From positions 1 to 23,089 of the IMG/VR virus record IMGVR_UViG_3300044511_000393: 23,089 nt of DNA. One strand, given 5' to 3'. The notes beneath the pieces were generated by a model. It ran no database searches. It saw only the letters and a program-made list of their open reading frames with translations, and was not told the DNA's origin. How positions within the stretch are numbered: the first letter of the stretch is position 1; every line of letters begins with the position of its first letter. The translations under genes were made by a program, and so were the position numbers. Below, piece by piece: positions 5,236-10,528 of the stretch. This DNA is from a virus.

Positions 5236-5384
5236 TAGGTGGAGGTTACGGATCCTCCAGTTGTCTTGTTGTCGGATGTTAACACAACAACTCCTCAACC
5301 GCTTTCTTTCATAGATGGCGATGGAGCTTCCTCCTTATCGAAGGAGTCCTTACGGGTCGCCAGCTCCAGAAAATTCAAAAACAA
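5236..5384 (-). ncRNA. Structured RNA, possible pseudoknotted leader of the tRNA operon
   Basis: About 150 nt directly behind a consensus promoter (5385-5413) and in front of the Tyr-type tRNAs. It holds a perfect 6-bp hairpin (5331-5346), GGAGG/CCTCC (5241-5258), TTGTTG/CAACAA (5266-5290), and two long pairings in pseudoknot order: 5316-5321 with 5357-5362 and 5322-5328 with 5362-5368. One frame ends PSPSMKESG but has no ATG start. No known RNA family is recognised. Confidence 0.5.
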
Positions 5385-5413
5385 ATTCTAACACAAAAAT
5401 CCAAAATGTACAA
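5385..5413 (-). promoter_or_regulatory. Sigma70-type promoter, TTGTAC-17-TAGAAT
   Basis: Minus-strand TTGTAC (5408-5413), 17-nt spacer, TAGAAT (5385-5390). It sits in the gap after tRNA-Ser(GGA) and would transcribe the structured RNA and the tRNAs below it. Confidence 0.65.
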
Positions 5414-5419
5414 TAAATT

Positions 5420-5511
5420 TGGCGGAGAAAGTGGGATTCGAACCCACGGAACCATATTTCAGGTCCTCTACCTTTCCAGGGTAGCACGATAGTCCACTCT
5501 GTCATTTCTCC
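5420..5511 (-). tRNA. tRNA-Ser(GGA), CCA encoded
   Basis: Class II. The acceptor GGAGAAA/TTTCTCC is followed by discriminator G and an encoded CCA. The anticodon stem CTACC/GGTAG holds CTGGAAA, anticodon GGA. It has a long variable arm and canonical T-arm GTGGG-TTCGAAT-CCCAC. Confidence 0.93.
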
Positions 5512-5514
5512 AAT

Positions 5515-5643
5515 TGGTTGTGACCTCAGGATTCGAACCTGGTCTTCGCCCTTATGCGTGAGATAACCATCCACAAACGGTTTCTTTCGAAACAAGAGGC
5601 GCAGACGACTTTTTTCGCGTACTAACCAATACATCAAGTCACA
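5515..5643 (-). tRNA. tRNA-like gene with about 50-nt insertion, CCA encoded
   Basis: The ends are tRNA-like: acceptor TGTGACT/GGTCACA, A73, encoded CCA, T-loop TTCGAAT on a CCAGG/CCTGA stem (one mismatch), and a GTA/TAC D-stem. The total of 129 nt is about 50 more than a class I tRNA. The extra part contains a GTTTC-GAAA-GAAAC hairpin and a copy of the AACCG-N10-GTTATCT core of the leader elements (5561-5582). A possible anticodon loop CTCACGC (CAC) is weakly supported. It may be interrupted or inactive. Confidence 0.6.
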
Positions 5644-5650
5644 GTAACCG

Positions 5651-5722
5651 TAACCGTCCCGGGAATCGAACCCGGTTTGTACACCTTGTAAAGATGTCGC
5701 CTCTCCAACCGACCCGACGATT
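5651..5722 (-). tRNA. tRNA-Val(TAC)
   Basis: The acceptor AATCGTC/GACGGTT and A73. The anticodon stem ACATC/GGTGT holds TTTACAA, anticodon TAC. The T-arm CCGGG-TTCGATT-CCCGG is perfect. The first pair A-U and the bases at positions 8-9 are atypical for Val. CCA not encoded. Confidence 0.85.
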
Positions 5723-5725
5723 AAA

Positions 5726-5800
5726 TGGTAGGTTCGGGGAATTTCGAAATCCCGACATTTGCCTTGTAAGGGCAACGCTCTGCCTCTGAGCTACGAACCT
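5726..5800 (-). tRNA. tRNA-Val(TAC), second copy, CCA encoded
   Basis: The acceptor AGGTTCG/CGAACCT, A73 and encoded CCA. The anticodon stem TTGCC/GGCAA holds CTTACAA, anticodon TAC. The D-arm is canonical; the T-stem ends in a U-U mismatch beside the loop. First tRNA of the cluster in the direction of transcription. Confidence 0.9.
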
Positions 5801-5852
5801 AGATAAATCAAGTTGTTAAAAAACAATCAGAGCTCGCTAAAGGAGTTGATTT

Positions 5853-5878
5853 TTACATTCAATTTTTGTTGAATGTGT
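5853..5878 (-). other. Hairpin in the leader of the tRNA cluster
   Basis: An 8-bp inverted repeat, ACATTCAA/TTGAATGT, just downstream of the promoter at 5883 and before the first tRNA. No T-run follows on the minus strand, so it is not an ordinary terminator; it may protect or mark the 5' end of the tRNA precursor. Confidence 0.4.
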
Positions 5879-5882
5879 AACT

Positions 5883-5911
5883 ATTATACTATATTCTTCA
5901 GCATTGTACAT
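5883..5911 (-). promoter_or_regulatory. Sigma70-type promoter of the tRNA cluster, ATGTAC-17-TATAAT
   Basis: Minus-strand ATGTAC (5906-5911), 17 nt, TATAAT (5883-5888). It lies within the 3' end of the 44-aa gene and about 80 nt before the first tRNA, so it is the natural promoter for the cluster. Confidence 0.7.
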
Positions 5912-6018
5912 AGTTTTTTAAAAAAATTTGTACTTTTTTCACTTTCTTTAAATTTTTTTGCTGGTTTACAGCAACAACCAGCTCTCTTTAACGTTTGTTT
6001 CATTCTTAAAGTTTGCAT
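5884..6018 (-). CDS. Basic Cys-containing small protein, 44 aa
   Basis: Starts MQTLRMKQTLKRAGCCCKPA. It is strongly basic (Lys/Arg-rich) with a CCC run at 15-17 and one further Cys. A perfect GGAGG ribosome site lies 6 nt before ATG 6018, the strongest in the region, which argues for real translation. No family is recognised; nucleic-acid binding would fit the charge but is not shown. A strong terminator hairpin lies just upstream of its ribosome site, so its own transcription start is unclear; readthrough is one possibility. Confidence 0.6.
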   Translation of the reverse strand: MQTLRMKQTLKRAGCCCKPAKKFKESEKSTNFFKKLCTMLKNIV

Positions 6019-6034
6019 GCTGTACCTCCATAAC

Positions 6035-6065
6035 AAAAAAGGGTTTCTTTTTAGAGAAACCCTTT
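6035..6065 (-). terminator. Rho-independent terminator
   Basis: An 11-bp stem, AAAGGGTTTCT with AGAAACCCTTT, with a 6-nt loop. On the minus strand it is followed by a T-run. It closes the one-gene unit of the 38-aa peptide (6092-6208). Confidence 0.85.
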
Positions 6066-6091
6066 CTGCAAACTTTTTAATCCTTTAAGCT

Positions 6092-6208
6092 TTACAAGAA
6101 AGAGTTCCTCGAATTTGTTGGATTTGAGGACGCAAGCACCGGCGCATATCCTAAGCCTCCTAGTGAATAGGATGGATTGACGATAGTACTGATTGCTTGT
6201 TTGTTCAT
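6092..6208 (-). CDS. 38-aa peptide in its own transcription unit
   Basis: Starts MNKQAISTIVNPSYSLGGLG and ends NPTNSRNSFL. Small, polar, Ser/Asn-rich, no membrane segment or cysteines. ATG 6208 has a TTTTGGAG ribosome site. It has both a sigma70-like promoter (6276) and an exact late promoter (6240, 32 nt upstream) and is closed by a strong terminator, so it seems expressed throughout infection. No family is recognised. Confidence 0.6.
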   Translation of the reverse strand: MNKQAISTIVNPSYSLGGLGYAPVLASSNPTNSRNSFL

Positions 6209-6239
6209 AAACTCCAAAAGGTTTGTGTTTGTATAGCTT

Positions 6240-6247
6240 TATTTATA
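6240..6247 (-). promoter_or_regulatory. T4-type late promoter
   Basis: An exact TATAAATA on the minus strand, 32 nt upstream of the 38-aa peptide start at 6208. Confidence 0.7.
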
Positions 6248-6275
6248 CGGTTTCAACAATGTTTTGATGTGAGCT

Positions 6276-6304
6276 ATTATATCATTATGGAATAAAAAGT
6301 ACAC
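6276..6304 (-). promoter_or_regulatory. Sigma70-type promoter, GTGTAC-17-TATAAT
   Basis: Minus-strand GTGTAC (6299-6304), 17 nt, TATAAT (6276-6281), between the 194-aa gene and the 38-aa peptide gene. Confidence 0.7.
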
Positions 6305-6319
6305 TGTTATTTACATTTT

Positions 6320-6904
6320 TTAAATTGGATCTGTGTTATCTACGAAAGTTTCAATATCAACTGTCCAAGTTTCGTCATTTCCATCAATCATACAATCAAA
6401 AACAACTGTTCCATTTGTTTTACTGTGAACTTTTAACACAGTGTTTACAGGAATTTCTTCTTCATGTTCTTCGTTGAAATGAGTTGCACTAAAAGGAGTA
6501 GTTGTAATGAAATGCTCTTTATTTCTAACCTGCGCAGCAGTGTCATGAACATGCTGATTTGTGTTTGCTGGAACTGCCGTCTCAAATACTTCGTCAATTT
6601 CAGGTTCATCTTCGCTCATATCCCATACATGAGCTAAAAGCTGACGAAGATTTTCTTCAGTTCCTTCTAGAGTTGCTTCAGTGTTTCCGCCGCCAGTATG
6701 TAATTTTGTGGTTTTTATAAGTTTAACGTTAAACTGCGCTAAAACATCGGCTTCATCTTCAACACCGTTAAATGGTACTTCTATGTGGAGTAATCCAACA
6801 TTTTCTTTTACGATTTTCTTTTTCTTGCTAACTAGTTTTCCAGAAGTCTTGCAAGCTTTGCCCTCATTGAGGGCAAGTAATTCTGTTAATGTGTCAAATG
6901 CCAT
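6320..6904 (-). CDS. Hypothetical acidic protein, 194 aa, late-expressed
   Basis: Starts MAFDTLTELLALNEGKACKT. After a short basic patch (KLVSKKKKIVK, 23-33) the protein is acidic and Thr/Val-rich with a beta-type pattern, including EDEPEIDEVFE and EEHEEEIPVNTV. The last third (about 140-190) could be a small beta-barrel. No family is recognised. An exact late promoter 42 nt upstream suggests a virion or assembly role, which is inference. Its single-gene unit is separated from the 9968-6991 operon by that promoter. Confidence 0.75.
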   Translation of the reverse strand: MAFDTLTELLALNEGKACKTSGKLVSKKKKIVKENVGLLHIEVPFNGVEDEADVLAQFNVKLIKTTKLHTGGGNTEATLEGTEENLRQLLAHVWDMSEDEPEIDEVFETAVPANTNQHVHDTAAQVRNKEHFITTTPFSATHFNEEHEEEIPVNTVLKVHSKTNGTVVFDCMIDGNDETWTVDIETFVDNTDPI

Positions 6905-6945
6905 TTTGGTATCTCCTTAAGATTTATCTAGGATAGAATTTTTAT

Positions 6946-6953
6946 TATTTATA
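6946..6953 (-). promoter_or_regulatory. T4-type late promoter
   Basis: An exact TATAAATA on the minus strand, 42 nt before the start of the 194-aa gene, in the gap after the 81-aa gene. Confidence 0.7.
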
Positions 6954-6990
6954 ATTACTTTAATAAAGAAAGCAATTTTATCACAAAATC

Positions 6991-7236
6991 TTAAAATGGT
7001 GCCCAGTGGCGAATCATATCCAAAATTTGTACAGCCTTAAGAAGCTCGCGCCAGGTTTCGAGTGAAACCATTTCTTTATGAATGTTGTTTAAGCTCTTGA
7101 TATCTTCTAAAAGCTCATTAAATTCATCTTCACTAATCTGTTTTTCATCAAATTGCTTTTTTAAAGCGGCGGCGCGCTGACCCAATTCTTTAACTTCTGG
7201 AATTGGCGAAAGTAGAATGTCGTTAATTGTTAACAT
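6991..7236 (-). CDS. Hypothetical helical protein, 81 aa
   Basis: Starts MLTINDILLSPIPEVKELGQ. Almost entirely helical with a heptad-like segment (AAALKKQFDEKQISEDEFNE) and a hydrophobic end (RHWAPF). No family is recognised. Good ribosome site (AAGGAGA) between the stop of the upstream lipoprotein gene and ATG 7236, so they are co-transcribed. Last gene of the operon that begins at 9968. Confidence 0.7.
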   Translation of the reverse strand: MLTINDILLSPIPEVKELGQRAAALKKQFDEKQISEDEFNELLEDIKSLNNIHKEMVSLETWRELLKAVQILDMIRHWAPF

Positions 7237-7250
7237 TTGTTTTGTCTCCT

Positions 7251-7634
7251 TTATTGAAGTTTGCCAATAGCAAACACAATGTCAGTTGCACCATCGCGAA
7301 TATCAGCGAATTTTTGCTTACAGTAAGCTTCAGACGGCGGTGTAGGTTTATCAAAACGAACATTAAGCTCATCAACAAGCTTATCAAGTTCTGCTGTGGC
7401 AGACTTAATATTAGGTCGGCCACCACGATTTTCAGCATAAATACTTTGGTGAACCATCATTTCCTTTAATTGTTTAGCGAATAAACTTGCTTCATTTTTC
7501 CCGCAAAAAAGCTCACCTCGTTGCGCAAGTTGTTTTACTGTGATAAATCTATCATATTCAAGATTATCAAAATTTAAATTCATACAGCTTGAGAGTGTTC
7601 CTGTCAAGGCTAAAATTAACAATATTTTTTTCAT
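7251..7634 (-). CDS. Lipoprotein, 127 aa
   Basis: The N-terminus MKKILLILALTGTLSSCMNL is a classical lipoprotein signal with lipobox LSSC and Cys17 as the lipidated residue, so it is probably anchored in a membrane facing the periplasm. The mature part is charged and helical with two further cysteines (LFCGK, YCKQK), able to form a disulphide. A lysis (o-spanin-like), exclusion or other envelope role is possible, none shown. A near-match late promoter (GATAAATA, 7668-7675) lies 34 nt upstream. Confidence 0.78.
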   Translation of the reverse strand: MKKILLILALTGTLSSCMNLNFDNLEYDRFITVKQLAQRGELFCGKNEASLFAKQLKEMMVHQSIYAENRGGRPNIKSATAELDKLVDELNVRFDKPTPPSEAYCKQKFADIRDGATDIVFAIGKLQ

Positions 7635-7673
7635 AGCGAATTTGTCCTATTTTTATAAAATCTTTCCTATTTA

Positions 7674-7979
7674 TCAATGAATATAATGACGAGATAAATT
7701 TTTTGCTCGCCCATATGCCGAAACAGCCAACATCAAATGATATACAGCTAATGAATTTTCTTCTAATTCTAAATTAGCTTTAAACTCATTTAGCTCATCA
7801 AATGCTTGTCTGTAAACTTTTAGAATATTAAAATCTGTTTGTTTTCCAATTTCTATTTGTTCTAACGCATAAAATACTTTTCTAAAAATGCGTATTTTAT
7901 GCCTTTCAGAAATAGCTTCATGCAATAGTAAACTTAATTTTTGATGTTCACGTAGCTCAGAAAGTTCTTCTTCTATCAT
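7674..7979 (-). CDS. Hypothetical helical protein, 101 aa
   Basis: Starts MIEEELSELREHQKLSLLLH. All-helical, charged, no cysteines or membrane segments. It begins 2 nt after the stop of the upstream 98-aa gene (TAACATG), so it is translationally linked within the SspB operon. No family is recognised. Confidence 0.7.
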   Translation of the reverse strand: MIEEELSELREHQKLSLLLHEAISERHKIRIFRKVFYALEQIEIGKQTDFNILKVYRQAFDELNEFKANLELEENSLAVYHLMLAVSAYGRAKNLSRHYIH

Positions 7980-7980
7980 G

Positions 7981-8277
7981 TTAGGAAAGCCTCACAGTCA
8001 ATTTGCTTAAGTTTTTATTTATGACTTCAATGTCATCAGCTGTCGCTTCTCTAACAATTTCAAGACAAGTTGCTGCTGTTGATCCACTTATAACTCTAGC
8101 GCCTGTCTTACCATTAATTACAGAGACTCTACAGGCATCTTGGTTAATCACGAGCGTTGGCTTAATATAGACATAAAGCTCATTAGTTTCAGGGTCTGGG
8201 ATAGGATAAAACGCATCGTTGAAAAGCGTTAACCCAGCCGGTTTAATTTTAGCTACGTACCATTCTGTTGATTTCAT
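7981..8277 (-). CDS. Hypothetical protein, 98 aa
   Basis: Starts MKSTEWYVAKIKPAGLTLFN. A mixed alpha/beta pattern with two cysteines (DACRV and ATCLE) and a beta-rich first half. No family is recognised. Its start overlaps the end of the HAD gene by 29 nt in another frame, a larger overlap than the ATGA junctions around it. Confidence 0.65.
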   Translation of the reverse strand: MKSTEWYVAKIKPAGLTLFNDAFYPIPDPETNELYVYIKPTLVINQDACRVSVINGKTGARVISGSTAATCLEIVREATADDIEVINKNLSKLTVRLS

Positions 8278-8803
8278 GAACTTTACTTAAAAGTGTTTTT
8301 CTTTTTTCAACTAAAAGTTGATTAGTTTCTTGTTTTGAATGCCCTAAAAATTTCATAATTTCAAAGAAATTTTCTAGAGAAAGTCCGGCGTTATAATCAA
8401 CTTTGACATAACCTACGTATTCTTCTACGATATCAGGTTCAACAAACGCGTCGTCTACGTAACAAAAATATGAATATTGGCCGCAATTTAACTTAAGCCA
8501 TTTTTTAATTTCTTCGCCACGCGTTTCAGCAACTGGCGTTTTCCACTGATCACCTTCCAATATCGTTGGATTTAAACCGTTGATTTTAAAAATATCGATA
8601 AATTGATTACGTGAAAAAGTATGGCGCCATGAAGACGCAATTACAAGCTTAGCGTAAGTAAATTCAAGCGCGTGATTTAACAGAGCGACCGCAACAGGGT
8701 CAAAACACTTGAAGGTTCCTGAACCTCCAAGATTGTAGTCAAGCAGAGCAGCTCTACCTGAAATTAGAACACCGTCAATATCAAGTATAATTATTCTGTT
8801 CAT
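8249..8803 (-). CDS. HAD phosphatase of the Swiss Army Knife RNA-repair type
   Basis: 184 aa. Motif I is ILDIDGVLIS, with D8 as nucleophile and D10 as acid/base. Motif II is IASSWRHT (about 57-63), the SSWR form typical of the HAD_SAK families associated with RNA repair. A later YVDDAF (about 118) supplies the metal-binding acids. Known members are thought to remove terminal or cyclic phosphates from broken RNA ends; the substrate here is not shown. It overlaps the SspB gene by ATGA and its own 3' end overlaps the next ORF. Other RNA-repair families lie at 16493-21942. Confidence 0.82.
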   Translation of the reverse strand: MNRIIILDIDGVLISGRAALLDYNLGGSGTFKCFDPVAVALLNHALEFTYAKLVIASSWRHTFSRNQFIDIFKINGLNPTILEGDQWKTPVAETRGEEIKKWLKLNCGQYSYFCYVDDAFVEPDIVEEYVGYVKVDYNAGLSLENFFEIMKFLGHSKQETNQLLVEKRKTLLSKVHEINRMVRS

Positions 8804-9216
8804 TTGACGACTGTTAGGTGACCGCGCTTTTTGCCTTTTGGTGGTTCAGGTTCCGGTGGTTCAGGTTCCACGCTAATTTCTTCATCAGGAACTTTTTCAA
8901 CGCCAAATGTTATTCCTTCTCTTGGTCCAAGCTCGTGCGGAAAAATCGCAATTACAGACTCTAATGGAATTAGCATATCAAAGTGAACGCCTTGAAAACG
9001 TGTCGAAAAATGAACACAGTTTGACGTAATGTCAACATTTTTACAAGCCGCCAATCCTAAGTTAAAAATTGCTTCTTCAGCGTTTTTTAATTTAGGTGGA
9101 ATTAAAATTGGATTAATTTGTAAATCAACTACAATATATGGAGTTAACTCACTACCGAGACACCATTCATATATTGCCTTAATCAAATGATATTTACGGC
9201 TTTTGAATTTGTTCAT
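8800..9216 (-). CDS. sspB: SspB homologue, ClpXP adaptor for ssrA-tagged proteins
   Basis: 138 aa (E. coli SspB is 165). Residues 5-105 match the SspB substrate-binding fold: IKAIYEWCLGSELTPYIVVD corresponds to the E. coli stretch around YEWLLDNQLTPHLVVD, followed by NLG, the STRFQGV strand (E. coli NARFGGI) and IPLESVIAIF (VPLAAVLAIY). A Pro/Glu linker (about 110-127) leads to the C-terminal KKRGHLTVVK, equivalent to the ClpX-binding tail (GRPALRVVK). SspB dimers hold ssrA-tagged proteins and tether them to ClpX. The gene lies about 0.8 kb downstream of the phage tmRNA, in an operon starting at 9968, joined to the HAD gene by ATGA. Recognition of the SspB family is firm; the link to this tmRNA is inference. 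Confidence 0.93.
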   Translation of the reverse strand: MNKFKSRKYHLIKAIYEWCLGSELTPYIVVDLQINPILIPPKLKNAEEAIFNLGLAACKNVDITSNCVHFSTRFQGVHFDMLIPLESVIAIFPHELGPREGITFGVEKVPDEEISVEPEPPEPEPPKGKKRGHLTVVK

Positions 9217-9217
9217 T

Positions 9218-9388
9218 TTATTTACAAGTTGCTCGAACGACTGATGTTAAAATTGCTGTTGCGACCCACGTTTGAGGGGTAAATGGAATTGTTAAACTGA
9301 AAAGAGTGTTCAGTGACCAAATGATTAAAATTGGACCAACAACAATTGCTAAAATTACTAGTGTAAATATCAAAGCTGCACGTGACAT
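9218..9388 (-). CDS. Small membrane protein, 56 aa
   Basis: Starts MSRAALIFTLVILAIVVGPI. Residues 4-27 form a clear membrane helix; a second, weaker hydrophobic segment follows (TWVATAILTSVV). Too small to assign. It is bracketed by TAA-A-ATG junctions on both sides, starting right after the 192-aa gene and ending just before sspB, so it is clearly part of the operon. Confidence 0.72.
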   Translation of the reverse strand: MSRAALIFTLVILAIVVGPILIIWSLNTLFSLTIPFTPQTWVATAILTSVVRATCK

Positions 9389-9389
9389 T

Positions 9390-9968
9390 TTATTTTTCCA
9401 TAAGTATTCTCCAAAATTCCTTAACAGCTAGCGTAATTCGTCTTCGTAGGGGTTTTTTTGGATTGTATTTTTTAAGTTGTTCCCTATATCCTGCGTTAGC
9501 AGTCACTGTAAGTGCGTGACCTAAATGTTTGTTCCACCAAGCAGTGTAGGGCAGTTTGTACATTGTTTCAGCGTAGCAGCGAGAACACGTTGCTGGAACT
9601 GCTGTACAGTCTCCACAGTGTTCTTCTGTTAGCGCGCCTTTAATGTATTCATTGAAATGCTCAAGATTGATGAATTCATTCCACCATTCATCAGCATCTT
9701 TTTCATCCCACGCATCATCAACTTCCTTGAGAGCGTTAAGAGCATATTCAGTTATTTTTTCATCAGACTGATTAACCCAATAAGAATCTTCTTTTAATCC
9801 TTCTTTGCGACGAACGTAAAGAGTAAAATTATGAAGAATTTCCCAGATTGTTTCATAAGCGTAACGAGCTTGCGCGAGCTTATGATCTTTTTCGTCGAGC
9901 GAAGGACAGACCGGTTTTAAGAAACGCTTGGCTTCCTGCTCACTGATTTCAAGTTTAAATTTATCCAT
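9390..9968 (-). CDS. Hypothetical protein with Cys cluster, 192 aa
   Basis: Starts MDKFKLEISEQEAKRFLKPV. The first 110 residues are acidic and helical, rich in Trp. At about 118-131 is a cluster, HCGDCTAVPATCSRC, that could bind zinc (C-x2-C and C-x2-C). The C-terminus is basic (KKPLRRRITLAVKEFW). First gene of the SspB operon, behind a promoter whose TATAAT lies only a few bases before the ATG, so the message may be nearly leaderless or start from a later codon. No family is recognised; it shows no SmpB signature. Confidence 0.72.
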   Translation of the reverse strand: MDKFKLEISEQEAKRFLKPVCPSLDEKDHKLAQARYAYETIWEILHNFTLYVRRKEGLKEDSYWVNQSDEKITEYALNALKEVDDAWDEKDADEWWNEFINLEHFNEYIKGALTEEHCGDCTAVPATCSRCYAETMYKLPYTAWWNKHLGHALTVTANAGYREQLKKYNPKKPLRRRITLAVKEFWRILMEK

Positions 9969-9974
9969 ATGAGC

Positions 9975-10004
9975 ATTATACTAAGAAAAATTGGAGATGT
10001 ACAC
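9975..10004 (-). promoter_or_regulatory. Sigma70-type promoter of the SspB operon, GTGTAC-18-TATAAT
   Basis: Minus-strand GTGTAC (9999-10004), 18 nt, TATAAT (9975-9980). It lies between the tmRNA terminator and ATG 9968, leaving almost no 5' leader. Confidence 0.6.
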
Positions 10005-10007
10005 ACA

Positions 10008-10033
10008 AAAATGGGGAAGATTAAATCTTCCCC
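10008..10033 (-). terminator. Terminator of the tmRNA gene
   Basis: A near-perfect stem, GGGGAAGATT with AATCTTCCCC (10013-10033), followed on the minus strand by ATTTTTG. It ends the tmRNA transcript just before the SspB-operon promoter. Confidence 0.85.
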
Positions 10034-10036
10034 ATT

Positions 10037-10334
10037 CGGTTCATTCTGTTGCTAGGCTGAACAGCCCCGGTGGATTATGCTGCGAGAGCATAATCTCCAT
10101 AAAATGCGTCATTGCTTGCATTTATAAGTTTTTCGCTGCTTAGGGCAGTCGACTATCCCGTTGTAAACATTCCTACTAATGACCACGTCGAAACTTTGTC
10201 CAGCCCAAATTTATTTTAAGCTATGTGGACTGGGCGGGTTCTGCCCCCGCGTCCGCGACCCCTTTCAGTCAGTCTTTCAAAACTTCCTGTTTACACAACG
10301 ATAAAATCAGTAATGTCTTCTAAAGAAAACATTG
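10037..10334 (-). ncRNA. ssrA: Circularly permuted (two-piece) tmRNA
   Basis: In transcription order the acceptor half comes first: T-stem GCGGG/CCCGC with a 7-nt loop GGCAGAA, then acceptor strand CCAGTCC (10227-10233) and A73 (10226). After a 19-nt linker the coding half begins with GGGCTGGACAAAGTTTCGACG (first base 10206), matching the tmRNA 5' consensus. GGGCTGG pairs with CCAGTCC including G3-U70, the alanine identity pair. GTTTAC (10163-10168) can pair with GTAAAC (10289-10294) as a P2-like helix, and GGG/CCC with CTGC/GCAG can form a pseudoknot upstream of the tag. The tag reads from 10119 to a TAA at 10075. CCA is not encoded. The halves are presumably separated by processing, as in alphaproteobacteria and cyanobacteria. 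Outer ends are approximate. The T-loop is not the usual TTCRANY. Confidence 0.92.
10075..10119 (-). other. tmRNA tag reading frame, (A)ASNDAFYGDYALAA
   Basis: The resume codon GCA at 10117-10119 is preceded by TATAAAT, keeping the U and A at -5 and -4 that matter in E. coli. The frame encodes ASNDAFYGDYALAA and ends at TAA; with the charged alanine the tag is 15 residues. It carries A-x-N-D-x-x-Y (SspB type) and terminal ALAA (ClpX type). The stop codon sits in a perfect 8-bp hairpin (10073-10095), like helix 5 of known tmRNAs. The exact resume codon is inferred. Confidence 0.88.
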
Positions 10335-10340
10335 TCAATT

Positions 10341-10346
10341 ATTATA
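10341..10346 (-). promoter_or_regulatory. -10 box of the tmRNA gene
   Basis: TATAAT on the minus strand, about 100 nt before the end of the acceptor half. No good -35 match is visible at the expected distance, so a TTTG directly upstream may help, or an activator is needed. Confidence 0.5.
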
Positions 10347-10446
10347 CAAATTACTCGCCAGAACCATCGTTGATATTTTGGAATATGATATTGCGTGTAA
10401 TATTCGTTCCAATGTCTGACTAATATTTTCATATAATGAAATAAAA

Positions 10447-10495
10447 ATCAGGTTTCCTAACTTACAACCACGTCGTTTAATAACCGAAACCTGAA
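10447..10495 (-). terminator. Terminator-like hairpin
   Basis: A 9-bp stem TCAGGTTTC/GAAACCTGA (10448-10456 with 10486-10494) with a 29-nt loop, followed on the minus strand by TTTTTATTTC. It lies after the lipoprotein gene and before the tmRNA, and would insulate the tmRNA from upstream transcription. Confidence 0.6.
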
Positions 10496-10528
10496 ACAGT
10501 TATTAACACATCGGCGCTGTTGAAGTAA

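Noticed and set aside
4742-5775. Long minus-strand open frames of 84, 123 and 141 codons (4742-4996, 4927-5298, 5350-5775)
   Set aside because: They run straight through well-formed tRNA genes; the codon content merely reflects tRNA sequence.
9390-9968. SmpB partner of the tmRNA
   Set aside because: The 192-aa protein next to the tmRNA has none of the SmpB motifs and is far too acidic. No other ORF in the window fits.
10223-10423. Plus-strand open frame of 66 codons
   Set aside because: It is antisense to the acceptor half of the tmRNA and its promoter; no independent support.
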